Below, in pieces: positions 1 to 7,884 of a stretch of 64,000 bases of DNA; within the stretch, counting starts at the first letter, position 1; every line of letters begins with the position of its first letter. The DNA is from an uncultured Rhodobiaceae bacterium (GTDB lineage: Bacteria > Pseudomonadota > Alphaproteobacteria > RS24), in contig CALCUM010000002.1 in the NCBI GenBank assembly GCA_937907245.1, positions 620,001 to 684,000 on the forward strand, read 5' to 3'. The translations under genes and the position numbers were made by a program. A model generated the notes under the pieces. It had not been told where the DNA came from. It did no database searches and worked only from the letters and a program-made list of their open reading frames with translations.

Positions 1-138
<138 letters not shown>

Positions 139-222
139 CTAACAAGCCCTCAATATAAGGCCGTGTATACGGGGCGTTGCTGGAAAGCCGAAATCAAACA
201 GTTTTGCGTAATGTTACGATGG

Positions 223-270
223 CTAACTTGCCAGAGCTTCTAAACCCTAGCTTGCCAAAGCTTCTAAACC
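223..270. repeat. 24-bp tandem duplication covering the 3' end and stop codon of the acyl-CoA dehydrogenase gene
   Basis: Bases 247-270 and 223-246 are two adjacent 24-bp copies differing at two positions. On the minus strand the first copy encodes the last seven residues GLEALAS and the stop. The second copy lies just past the stop and would encode the same seven residues and a second stop. Confidence 0.9.
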
Positions 271-2019
271 AATGTCTTCCAACATGGCATTGCCAGCCTT
301 TACCGCATCCGAAAGACCGCCAACGGCCGACAGAAGGTTGTGCGCATAAAATTGTGCCGAGGCGGTTTTGCGTTGCGCAAAATTAGGTTCCACATCTCCC
401 GTCGTCACACCATGGGCGCCACGTGCCAAATAATGACACCCAGCCACCAGACCAAACAAACGCAAATAAGGCGTCGCGCCAGCAAGCACATCGAGCGAGC
501 CTTTTTGCGCCAATACCCAATCTGTCGTGTCTTGCAACACATCGATGGCGGCGCAAAGACGCTCAGCGATATCTACCAAAACCGGACTATTGGATTGACG
601 GCATGTTTCTGCTGTCTCCCGCATTTCACCCATGTAATCAGCAACCACCGAGCCATTGCCAAGTGGCAATTTACGCCCGACTAAATCCATCGCTTGAATG
701 CCATTGGTGCCTTCGTAAATCGTAAGGATGCGCGCATCGCGAACGTGCTGGGCCGCGCCTGTTTCTTCGACAAAGCCCATGCCGCCATGCACTTGCACCC
801 CGATGGCCGCCACTTCATTGGCGATATCTGTGCTGAAGGCCTTCGAGATAGGGGTCAACAAATCATTTTTGGCCCGCGCCGCTTCATCGCCTGTGGATTC
901 GGCGATATCGGCCATCACGCCGTTCTCATAGCAAATCGCGCGCGAGGCATCGGTCAACGCACGCATGGTTAGCAGCATGCGGCGCACATCTGGATGCTGG
1001 ATAATGGACACGGCGTCATTGTCGTCTTTGCCAGCCCCGGGCGCGCGGCCTTGCTTGCGGTCGAACGCATAAGCCAGCGCATGTTGCGTGGCGGCTTCAG
1101 CGACCCCTACCCCTTGTAGGCCCACGTGCAGGCGGGCATTGTTCATCATGGTGAACATGCAGGCCATGCCGCGATTTTCGGCACCGACCAACCAGCCGAT
1201 AGCCCCGTCGTTTTCGCCAAAGGCCATAACGCAGGTTGGGCTGGCGTGAATGCCAAGTTTATCTTCCAAGCCGATACATTTCACATCATTGCGATCGCCC
1301 AAGGAGCCATCGTCATTGACGAAGAATTTTGGCACAACAAAAAGCGAAATGCCTTTGGTGCCTTCAGGGGCGCCTGGCGTGCGCGCCAAAACCAGATGAA
1401 CAATATTGTCGACCATGTCGTGGTCGCCATAGGTAATGTAAATCTTCGTGCCGGTGATTTTATACGAACCATCACCTTGCGGTTCGGCTTTGGCGCGAAT
1501 ATTACCCACGTCGGAACCGGCATGCGGTTCGGTCAGGTTCATTGTTGCCGACCATTCGCCCGACACCACACGATGCAGATATTTTTCTTTCTGTTCGTCC
1601 GAGGCATGCGCCGCAAGCGCTTCCATGCCGCCGTTCGATAGCATGGGGCAAAGCTGAAACCCAATGTTGGAGTTCATCATCTCGGTAACCGCATTGGACA
1701 AAGACAAAGGCAAGCCTTGGCCGCCATACGCGCTTGGTGCCGCCAAAGTAGGCCAGCCGCCTTCCACATATTTTGTGTAGGCCTGCTTGAAGCTCTCTGG
1801 CACGTGAACGCCGTCGTCGGTCAATTGGCAGCCCTGTTGATCGCCGTCCCAGCTTGCAGGGGCAATAACATCATTGGCTAATTTCGCGGCTTCGCCCAGA
1901 ATCGCATCCAGCAAATCATCGGATAGGTCTTCAAATTTTCCGCTGTCGATTAGGCGTTGAAAGCCCGCCTCTTGCATGAGTGCGAATTGAATTTCTGTGG
2001 TTGGTGCGCGATATGCCAT
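247..2019 (-). CDS. Acyl-CoA dehydrogenase of the large DmdC-like type
   Basis: Flavoenzyme that oxidises an acyl-CoA to the 2-enoyl-CoA. The 590-residue length is that of the large acyl-CoA dehydrogenases with an extra C-terminal domain, the family that includes DmdC (methylmercaptopropionyl-CoA dehydrogenase of DMSP degradation). LTEPHAGSD (162-170) is the FAD/substrate motif. HGGMGFVEE (411-419) and YEGTNGIQ (435-442) are the C-terminal signature, with Glu436 as likely catalytic base. GGGAG spaced 6 nt before the ATG at 2019 supports the start. The gene diverges from a ferric-reductase-like and crotonase pair that could act on the same pathway. Substrate cannot be assigned from sequence: DMSP-derived thioester, fatty acyl or branched acyl are all possible. 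Confidence 0.93.
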   Translation of the reverse strand: MAYRAPTTEIQFALMQEAGFQRLIDSGKFEDLSDDLLDAILGEAAKLANDVIAPASWDGDQQGCQLTDDGVHVPESFKQAYTKYVEGGWPTLAAPSAYGGQGLPLSLSNAVTEMMNSNIGFQLCPMLSNGGMEALAAHASDEQKEKYLHRVVSGEWSATMNLTEPHAGSDVGNIRAKAEPQGDGSYKITGTKIYITYGDHDMVDNIVHLVLARTPGAPEGTKGISLFVVPKFFVNDDGSLGDRNDVKCIGLEDKLGIHASPTCVMAFGENDGAIGWLVGAENRGMACMFTMMNNARLHVGLQGVGVAEAATQHALAYAFDRKQGRAPGAGKDDNDAVSIIQHPDVRRMLLTMRALTDASRAICYENGVMADIAESTGDEAARAKNDLLTPISKAFSTDIANEVAAIGVQVHGGMGFVEETGAAQHVRDARILTIYEGTNGIQAMDLVGRKLPLGNGSVVADYMGEMRETAETCRQSNSPVLVDIAERLCAAIDVLQDTTDWVLAQKGSLDVLAGATPYLRLFGLVAGCHYLARGAHGVTTGDVEPNFAQRKTASAQFYAHNLLSAVGGLSDAVKAGNAMLEDIGLEALAS

Positions 2020-2067
2020 GACAATCTCCCTCGATTGCCCTTAAACTATGCCAAACGGTTGCTAATT

Positions 2068-2086
2068 ACACGGAATTTTTCTGTGT
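2068..2086. promoter_or_regulatory. Palindrome between divergent acyl-CoA dehydrogenase and ferric-reductase-like genes
   Basis: ACACGGAA and TTCTGTGT form an 8-bp inverted repeat with a single mismatch around a 3-nt spacer. It lies in the 95-bp gap between two divergent genes, where a shared operator would be expected. No regulator gene is adjacent, so the role is inferred from position and symmetry only. Confidence 0.35.
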
Positions 2087-2114
2087 CAAAAAGCCACAAG
2101 ATTAAGGACGCAAA

Positions 2115-2747
2115 ATGACCCAGATAAAACGCGAAAATGGTTATGCGCTGGCGCCCCAAGCTTTAGGGCGTTGGATTGCGCTCACCTTGTTGGCCAGCGT
2201 CATCCTTGGGCTCGTTCTTTTTTCCGCCAATTTACCCCAAGTCGAGACATGGCAGCTTTGGGCCCGCTATACGGCACGGCTTTCGTTCTTCTTGTTTCTC
2301 GCCGTCTATTTGGCTTCGCCGCTTTATGAGCTGGTGCAAAACAAAGCCACGCATTGGTTGCGCGTCAACCGCCGCAACGCCGGTATTAGCTTTGGCATTG
2401 CCCACATTATTCATCTTGTGGCTTTGGTTCTGTTTCTCATTCTATCCGAACGGCCCACAGCTCTGGCCACACTCCTTGTTGGTGGTGGTGCCTATGTGGC
2501 TATGTTTGCCATGCTGGCGACCTCGAACGATGGCGCTATCCGCCGTCTTGGCGCTCAAAACTGGCGCCGCCTTCATAAATTCGGCGTGCATTATCTCGCC
2601 TTTGTTTTCGCCGTCACCTATAGCGGCGGCATCGGTACGCCAGATGCCAAGCCGATGGCCCTCATTATCTTGATTTGGGGCGCCATTGTGCTACGCCTAT
2701 ATGTCCATTTTACGAGAAGCCATTTTACCAAGAGGAAGTCATCATGA
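2115..2747 (+). CDS. Ferric-reductase-like six-helix membrane protein
   Basis: A 210-residue integral membrane protein with about six hydrophobic helices. His97 and His100 (AHIIH) in the third helix and His154 and His159 (RLHKFGVHY) before the fifth are placed as haem ligands are in the ferric-reductase-like transmembrane domain (FRE/MsrQ type). It probably carries electrons across the inner membrane, but no flavin or NADPH domain is present, so a partner would be needed. AAGGA sits 6 nt before the ATG. The stop overlaps the start of the downstream crotonase (ATGA), indicating translational coupling. Partner and substrate are unknown. Confidence 0.8.
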   Translation: MTQIKRENGYALAPQALGRWIALTLLASVILGLVLFSANLPQVETWQLWARYTARLSFFLFLAVYLASPLYELVQNKATHWLRVNRRNAGISFGIAHIIHLVALVLFLILSERPTALATLLVGGGAYVAMFAMLATSNDGAIRRLGAQNWRRLHKFGVHYLAFVFAVTYSGGIGTPDAKPMALIILIWGAIVLRLYVHFTRSHFTKRKSS

Positions 2748-3439
2748 GCGAGTTTGCAAACGTAAAAATCGAAGACGGCATTGCCGTCGTAAGTTTGAAC
2801 GACGGGAAAGCCAATGCCTTTAGTTTCGCCATGATGGAAGCCCTCAACGCATGTTTTGATGAGGCCGAAGCCAAAGCAGATGTGATTGTGATGACCAGCG
2901 AAGGCCGAGCCATGTGCGCGGGCTTTGATTTGAAAGTGATGAAAGAACAGCCAGACCGCGTGGCCGAAATGGTTGGCATGGGCGGCAAATTTCTGGCCCG
3001 TGTGTTTGGCAATGATAAGCCAGTGATTATTGCCTCGCCTGGCCATGGCATTGCCGCCGGTGGCTTGTTAATGCTGAGTGCAGACTATCGCATTGGCGCC
3101 GAGGGCGATGCACGCTATGGCCTGAATGAAAGTGCTATCGGCATGGTATTGCCGCCGTATGGCTATGATTTAGCCGAATTTAAAATCAACAATAAGTATC
3201 TCGACATGTGCTTTGTCGGCGCCGAGCTCATCGATACGCCTACCGCCATCAAAGCTGGCTTTCTCGACGAAGCCGTGCCCGCCGATAAGCTTATGGCGCG
3301 GGCTATGGAGAAAGCCAAAGCTTTGCAAGCCCTGCACGCAAAAGCTTATGCCGGCAACAAGCGCCTTATTCGCGGCGCAACCCTAGATCGCATGCTCGCG
3401 GGCTTGGCCGACATATCAGGGCTTTCCGTCAACGTTTAG
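2744..3439 (+). CDS. Short crotonase-family protein (enoyl-CoA hydratase/isomerase)
   Basis: 231 residues, shorter than the usual 255-260. The start is set by an AGGAAG ribosome site and by the ATGA overlap with the previous gene. The crotonase oxyanion hole is present (CAGFDLK at 58-64 and HGIAAGG at 101-107). By alignment of motifs, the first hydratase glutamate (rat Glu144) falls on Leu108, while the second is kept as Glu129 (YGLNES). A single glutamate is typical of 3,2-enoyl-CoA isomerases and some atypical crotonases rather than true hydratases. Next to an acyl-CoA dehydrogenase it probably serves beta-oxidation or a related acyl-CoA pathway. The exact reaction is not determined. Confidence 0.87.
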   Translation: MSEFANVKIEDGIAVVSLNDGKANAFSFAMMEALNACFDEAEAKADVIVMTSEGRAMCAGFDLKVMKEQPDRVAEMVGMGGKFLARVFGNDKPVIIASPGHGIAAGGLLMLSADYRIGAEGDARYGLNESAIGMVLPPYGYDLAEFKINNKYLDMCFVGAELIDTPTAIKAGFLDEAVPADKLMARAMEKAKALQALHAKAYAGNKRLIRGATLDRMLAGLADISGLSVNV

Positions 3440-3474
3440 GCCATGCCAGCTGGCGCACATGCCGCCAATTACGG

Positions 3475-3630
3475 CTATCCATTTAGCATTTTCTTGCGTA
3501 TCTCGTCCTTCAGGGCGTGTTGGCCTGTCAAGACATCCCCATTTTGCCAGCCCAAGACATGGGCTTTTGCGTAAATAAACTCGCAGGCCAAAGCTTCAAA
3601 TCGACGATACTTTTTCCACGTTCTCGCCAT
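3475..3630 (-). CDS. Possible small protein (51 aa) overlapping the 3' end of the GPH transporter gene
   Basis: A 51-codon frame starts at the ATG at 3628-3630, inside the last 35 bases of the transporter gene in a different frame, and ends at TAG 3475-3477. The translation begins MARTWKKYRRFEALACEFIY and ends IRKKMLNG. Its composition is protein-like (basic start, aromatic and aliphatic mix), and it fills an otherwise empty 156-bp gap. No clear ribosome site is visible; translation could be coupled to the transporter. I do not recognise the family. Chance open frame remains a real alternative. Confidence 0.35.
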   Translation of the reverse strand: MARTWKKYRRFEALACEFIYAKAHVLGWQNGDVLTGQHALKDEIRKKMLNG

Positions 3631-5014
3631 GTTGGCGACGCGTGATCTGATAGCGCCTCATCATAAAGAAGGCGGCGATGTAAAAGAAGGCTTCGATAGG
3701 TACGGCGTATAGCACCAAATTAACCAGTGTTTCATCCGCCACTTCAGACGGCTGCGCATTGCGCGGTAAGTTAATCAGCGTCAACACCAGCCCTGCCAAC
3801 ATAATGCCCATACCCGCCACCATTTTGCCGGCAAAGGCACGGGCCGCAAAAATAACCCCCTCATTGCGGCGCGAAGTGTCGACGGCACTGTCTTCCACCA
3901 CATCCGCCATCATCGAGCCGAATAAGATGTAGAAGACGATGATAATCAGCACTTGTAAAAAATTATGGGTCAGCAAAATTGGGAATAAAGCGTCGGATCC
4001 ATTCTCTGGCAAGATACCACCTAGGCGCGATAGCCACATCGACGGGCCGACCATCAACATAACCACGAAACTGCCCAAAGCGGCGCGTTTCTTATCGAAG
4101 GTTTTGCCCAAGATACGCGCTATTGGAACCGCACAAACCGCAGCGACGGCCTGAAAAACCGTAAAAATTGCTAATTGCGAAGGCTTAAGCTCCCAAAAGA
4201 ACGTCGAGAAGTAGATGCTAAGAGACGCGGTAAAGCCTGAGGCTGTACCAAAAAATATCGAGGCGAGAAACAACGCCTGAAAGTTTTTGTTTTTGAAGAC
4301 ATCCAAAATCTCGCGCAAAACAATCGACGGCGTAACTTTGTCTTGCTCGGGGGGCACGTGCAAATGGGGTATCGCCTTATGCGTGCCCAAAGAAGACACC
4401 ACCATGCCAACAAACATAAGAGCCGAGGCCGCCAGTCCGTATTTTACATAGCCGCCGGCTTGCAGAATACCATTGCCATCTTCATTGGCCGCTAGAAACG
4501 TAGAGTAAGCCAGAAACGCCATGCCGATACCGCCCAACCAACCGAACATGAAGCGCAGGCCCATCAGCTCGGTGCGCGTATCATAATCGCTGGTCAGCTC
4601 CGATATCAGTGCCGTGCTTGGCACTTCAAAGAAGGTCAAGAAAACGCGGATGAGAACGGCACAGAAAACCAAATAGAAAAACAGACTCATTTGGTCGTCC
4701 AACACTACGCTCGGTGGGTTCCACATCACCGCATAGCTCAAACAAATGGGAATAATCGAGAGATACATAAACGGATGGCGGCGGCCCCATTTGGAGCGCA
4801 GGTTATCCGACCAATAACCGATAAGCGGATCCGTAATCGCATCCACGGCAATGGCTATCGTAAGCGCGAGACTGGTTAAAAACGGCTGAAGGCCCAGAAC
4901 CTGCGAGTAGAAAATCAGTAGAAAGTAGCTAAACCCATTTTCCTTAATGCCGAAAGGGGCGGCGCCAAGGCCATACACAAACTTTGTTTTACCGTCTAAC
5001 TGAAACTGCGCCAT
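3596..5014 (-). CDS. MFS transporter of the glycoside-pentoside-hexuronide:cation symporter (GPH, MelB-like) type
   Basis: 472 residues with about 12 membrane helices. The N-terminal run YGLGAAPFGIKENGFSYF and the DAITDPLIGYWSDN segment, whose aspartates sit in helix 2, are typical of GPH/MelB symporters that couple sugar or glycoside uptake to H+ or Na+. The start is placed at 5014 because GGAG lies 6 nt upstream; the longer frame would add 25 residues upstream of the ribosome site. Divergent from a GntP-type permease with a palindrome in between. Substrate is not deducible, and no catabolic enzyme for a sugar is adjacent. Confidence 0.88.
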   Translation of the reverse strand: MAQFQLDGKTKFVYGLGAAPFGIKENGFSYFLLIFYSQVLGLQPFLTSLALTIAIAVDAITDPLIGYWSDNLRSKWGRRHPFMYLSIIPICLSYAVMWNPPSVVLDDQMSLFFYLVFCAVLIRVFLTFFEVPSTALISELTSDYDTRTELMGLRFMFGWLGGIGMAFLAYSTFLAANEDGNGILQAGGYVKYGLAASALMFVGMVVSSLGTHKAIPHLHVPPEQDKVTPSIVLREILDVFKNKNFQALFLASIFFGTASGFTASLSIYFSTFFWELKPSQLAIFTVFQAVAAVCAVPIARILGKTFDKKRAALGSFVVMLMVGPSMWLSRLGGILPENGSDALFPILLTHNFLQVLIIIVFYILFGSMMADVVEDSAVDTSRRNEGVIFAARAFAGKMVAGMGIMLAGLVLTLINLPRNAQPSEVADETLVNLVLYAVPIEAFFYIAAFFMMRRYQITRRQHGENVEKVSSI

Positions 5015-5054
5015 CGAGGTCTCCGAATGATTGAGGCCAAACCATAACCTAAAC

Positions 5055-5071
5055 GCGTTACATGTAAACGC
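5055..5071. promoter_or_regulatory. Operator-like palindrome between two divergent transporter genes
   Basis: A perfect 10-bp palindrome TTACATGTAA at 5058-5067 sits in a slightly imperfect longer one (GCGTT...AAACGC). It lies about 40 bp upstream of the transporter start at 5014 and just upstream of the likely promoter of the gene starting at 5129. LacI/GntR-type operators have this form. No regulator is encoded beside it. Confidence 0.4.
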
Positions 5072-5075
5072 TGCA

Positions 5076-5103
5076 TTGCAAGTTGCCAAATCTTGCTTAA
5101 ACT
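5076..5103 (+). promoter_or_regulatory. Candidate sigma-70-type promoter for the GntP-type permease gene
   Basis: TTGCAA at 5076-5081 and TAAACT at 5098-5103 are separated by 16 bp, and the latter ends 25 bp before the start codon at 5129. The operator-like palindrome lies directly upstream of the -35 element. Confidence 0.4.
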
Positions 5104-5128
5104 CGTTTCTTTATTGGGGGATATACTT

Positions 5129-6493
5129 ATGGCTTACTTAGGATTGCTGGCGGGTCTGGCCTTGCTGATTTTTCTCGCGCTGCGCGGGGTTAACATTTTA
5201 TTTGCATCGCTTTTATGCGGACTGGTTGTGGCGCTTACCAATGGACTGCCGGTTCATGAGGCCATGTCCCAACATTATGCCTCTGGCCCTCTCGGTACGT
5301 TTAGTTTTGCCGGCCGTTTCTTTTTATTGTTTATCGCGGGCGCCGTATTCGGTCGCGTGATGGGCGAGAGCAAGGCCGCCACATCTATTGCTTTGGCCAT
5401 GGTCGAGCGCCTTGGCGCGCATCGGGCTTTATGGATTACCGTATTGGCTTCCGCCGCGCTTACCTATGGTGGCGTGGTTGTGTTCGTGGTTATTTTTGCC
5501 ATGTATCCCCTAGGCCTCAGCCTTTTGAAACAGGCCGATATCCCCAAACGTTTGTTTTGCGCAGCCCTAGCTTTGGGCGCGGGCACTTTCACCCTTACGG
5601 CCCTGCCCGGCACGCCGTCCATTCAAAATGTCATTCCATCGGTTGGGCTAGGCACTGATTTATTTGCCGCGCCTATATTGGGCTTGGTCGGCGGCGGCAT
5701 TATGTTTGGCCTTGGCATGATGTATCTGGAGCGGCAACGTAAAATCGCCCAAGCCAATGGCGAAGGCTTTGAGCCGGGCCCGCTGGATAAAGTTGAAAAC
5801 ATTGTTGCCAGCGACGATATGCCAAAATGGCAAATTGCAATTATTCCTTTGGTTACCGTTATCGCGACCATTCTCTTGCCGCGTCTTTTGCTCAGTGCTG
5901 GGCTGGCGCCAAGCGAAGGCATGATTGCGGATGGGCTTGTGTTTGCATCTCAGCAATCTATTTTCTGGCCGAGTTTGGCGCTGTTTTTCGGGAGTGTTTT
6001 AGCCTATGTGCTGTTCCCGACTTTGCATGGCCGTGCCTTGAACGTATTTGGCGAAGGCACGAATGATGCCGTTATGCCGCTGCTCAACACCGCCGCCGTG
6101 ATTGGTTTTGGCGGCATCGTGGTGCAGACCATCGGCTTTCAAGACTTCTCATCGATGATGCTGAACTCGGGGCTACCGCCCAAACTGTCGGCCTTTGCCT
6201 CCATCTCTGTGGTCTCTGCCATTACCGGCTCTGCTTCAGGCGGGTTGCAAATTTTTATGGCGACGATGGCCGACAGCTATTTGGCGATGGGTATTCCGGC
6301 CGACCAATTACACCGTATTATGGCGATGGCCAGCGGTGGCTTCGATAGCCTACCCCATTGCGGCGCGGTGATTGCCATGCTGACCGTAACCCAACTTACG
6401 CACAAGCAAGCCTACAAAGATGTCGGCGTGGTGACCGTGGTCATCCCCGTGGTTGCCACCCTATCTGTTATGGGGCTCAGCGTGTTTATTTGA
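5129..6493 (+). CDS. GntP-family permease (gluconate/organic-acid:H+ symporter type)
   Basis: 454 residues, almost wholly hydrophobic with 12 or more helices, as in the GntP/ion-transporter superfamily. Features seen include an internal duplication pattern, the segment TLTALPGTPSIQNVIPS with conserved small and polar residues, and the C-terminal SGGFDSLPHCGAVI run. These match GntP-like carboxylate permeases (gluconate, hydroxybutyrate, similar). GGGGG upstream of the ATG at 5129 fixes the start; a longer frame from 5093 has no ribosome site. A strong terminator follows. Substrate is not determined. Confidence 0.85.
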   Translation: MAYLGLLAGLALLIFLALRGVNILFASLLCGLVVALTNGLPVHEAMSQHYASGPLGTFSFAGRFFLLFIAGAVFGRVMGESKAATSIALAMVERLGAHRALWITVLASAALTYGGVVVFVVIFAMYPLGLSLLKQADIPKRLFCAALALGAGTFTLTALPGTPSIQNVIPSVGLGTDLFAAPILGLVGGGIMFGLGMMYLERQRKIAQANGEGFEPGPLDKVENIVASDDMPKWQIAIIPLVTVIATILLPRLLLSAGLAPSEGMIADGLVFASQQSIFWPSLALFFGSVLAYVLFPTLHGRALNVFGEGTNDAVMPLLNTAAVIGFGGIVVQTIGFQDFSSMMLNSGLPPKLSAFASISVVSAITGSASGGLQIFMATMADSYLAMGIPADQLHRIMAMASGGFDSLPHCGAVIAMLTVTQLTHKQAYKDVGVVTVVIPVVATLSVMGLSVFI

Positions 6494-6520
6494 CCCGCGT
6501 TGCTTGAAAATCGACAAAGA

Positions 6521-6556
6521 AAAACGACCGGAGCTCTCGCGCCGGTCGTTTTTTTG
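6521..6556. terminator. Bidirectional Rho-independent terminator
   Basis: ACGACCGG (6524-6531) and CCGGTCGT (6542-6549) pair perfectly and are followed on the plus strand by a run of T. The preceding A run makes the minus-strand copy work as well. It would end the permease transcript and, on the other strand, the tRNA-Lys transcript. Confidence 0.9.
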
Positions 6557-6572
6557 TCTATTGTAAAAAAAA

Positions 6573-6648
6573 TGGTGAGCCCGGAAGGATTCGAACCTTC
6601 GACCCACTGATTAAAAGTCAGTTGCTCTACCACCTGAGCTACGGGCCC
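6573..6648 (-). tRNA. tRNA-Lys (anticodon TTT)
   Basis: 76 nt including encoded CCA. Acceptor GGGCCCG pairs with CGGGCTC (one G-U). D loop AGCTCAGGTGGTAGAGC, anticodon loop CTTTTAA with TTT, and T arm GGTTCGAATCC are all canonical. It is transcribed leftwards into the terminator at 6521-6556. Confidence 0.97.
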
Positions 6649-6660
6649 CACTGCGATGGT

Positions 6661-6688
6661 TTCTAACTGCTCCGCCGCCTGAGCGCAA
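6661..6688 (-). promoter_or_regulatory. Candidate promoter for tRNA-Lys
   Basis: On the minus strand TTGCGC (6688-6683) and TTAGAA (6666-6661) have a 16-bp spacer, which places transcription start a few bases before the mature tRNA 5' end at 6648. The -10 element is imperfect. Confidence 0.35.
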
Positions 6689-6978
6689 CACCCAATTTGT
6701 CACATTTCGAAGTAAAATAGCTTTCCAGCCTTTGGTCTTATTGGCCCGCGCCGAGATGGACTTGCGAGGCGTCTAAATTGGCATTCTTCGATAAGGATAA
6801 ATGCCGCCCGCTTTACCGTTTGGTTTGCGCCGCAAAAGGCTTGCTGAGCTTACCCGCGATGGCAGATAAACTAGCGCCCCTCAGAGCGTTAAAAATAACA
6901 TTATAAACCGTGCTAAAGGGCTTGCTTCGCCAGAAACTTCTACTAATCTCGCGCTAAACCGATGTTATGGAGATAGCT
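6689..6978. other. Non-coding stretch between tRNA-Lys and the thioesterase gene
   Basis: Roughly 290 bp with no open frame of useful length on either strand. I see no repeat, no tRNA-like fold and no clear terminator. It presumably holds the promoter of the gene starting at 6979. Confidence 0.5.
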
Positions 6979-7419
6979 ATGATAACCCCACCACCTCAAC
7001 TTGCCGGCTGGGAAAGCTGGCAAGGCAATGACCCTTATGAAGACACCGCGGGTCCGTTTTTTATGAAGCTCAATGCCGAGCCTGGCAAACACCGCTCGGC
7101 GTTTTTATGCACCGAAGGCCATATGAATGGCGGCGGGTTTTTGCATGGCGGTATGTTGATGACTTTTGCCGACTATGCGCTTTTTGTTATCGCCCATGAT
7201 GAGCTGAGCGACATGCATTCTGTTACCCTAACCTGCCAGACCGATTTCATTGCTGGTGCAGCACCTATTGGCGAAGTGGTTTACGCCGATGGCGAAGTAA
7301 CTCGGGCCACCCGCAGCTTGGTTTTTATTCGGGGACAAATTTACATTGGCGAGACAATATTATCCACGTTTACAGGGATTATAAAAAAGACTAAACCTCG
7401 AGAAACACCAAAAACTTAA
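6979..7419 (+). CDS. PaaI-type hotdog-fold acyl-CoA thioesterase
   Basis: 146 residues, the usual size for a single hotdog domain. The central helix motif NGGGFLHGGMLMTFADYAL matches the PaaI/YdiI group, where GG(M/A)xxxxxD(Y/T)A carries the catalytic acid region. Such enzymes hydrolyse acyl- or aryl-CoA esters in the cytoplasm. GGAGATAGCT directly precedes the ATG at 6979, so this start is preferred over the ATG at 6967, which overlaps that ribosome site. It begins a same-strand run of four genes whose common role is unclear. Confidence 0.85.
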   Translation: MITPPPQLAGWESWQGNDPYEDTAGPFFMKLNAEPGKHRSAFLCTEGHMNGGGFLHGGMLMTFADYALFVIAHDELSDMHSVTLTCQTDFIAGAAPIGEVVYADGEVTRATRSLVFIRGQIYIGETILSTFTGIIKKTKPRETPKT

Positions 7420-7468
7420 TTCTTTCTTTTGTCTGTATGACCTCACTTTTTTCTAACGGGAGTTGCTA

Positions 7469-7873
7469 ATGTTTACTTACCCTCTGGCCGCTGCGGTCAC
7501 TCTATTCAGCCTATTTGTATTTTTCTGGATGGACACCCGCGTGGGTGCCGCTCGCAGAAAACACGACATTGCCGCCCCAACGATGACGGGCCCCGAAGAG
7601 TTTGAGCGCGTCTTGCGCGTCTATGCCAACACCCATGAAATGCTGGTGCTATTCTTGCCAGTCCTTTGGTTGTTTGCGCTGACGATTTCTGACTTTTGGG
7701 CGGGTGTGATTGGCGTCTTCTTCCCAATTGGTCGAATTCTGTTTGCCCTCGGTTACTATAAAGCCAAAGACAAACGCGGCCGGGGTTTTACCCTTGGTTT
7801 CCTGGCCACCATCATTTTACTTATCGGTTCAACTTTGGGGGTCGTGCATGCGGCCTATGCCATTTATAGCTGA
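7469..7873 (+). CDS. MAPEG-family membrane protein
   Basis: 134 residues with about four membrane helices. RVLRVYANTHEMLVLFLPVL is the MAPEG signature helix (RxxRxxxNxxE). The family includes membrane glutathione S-transferases and eicosanoid enzymes; in bacteria most members have no assigned substrate. GGGAG 7 nt before the ATG at 7469 sets the start. It lies between a thioesterase and a TauD-type dioxygenase. A glutathione-dependent detoxification role is family-based inference only. Confidence 0.87.
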   Translation: MFTYPLAAAVTLFSLFVFFWMDTRVGAARRKHDIAAPTMTGPEEFERVLRVYANTHEMLVLFLPVLWLFALTISDFWAGVIGVFFPIGRILFALGYYKAKDKRGRGFTLGFLATIILLIGSTLGVVHAAYAIYS

Positions 7874-7884
7874 GGCCTACGTGT

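Noticed and set aside
6412-6651. Minus-strand frame covering tRNA-Lys
   Set aside because: It runs through the tRNA and its terminator; the tRNA accounts for the sequence.
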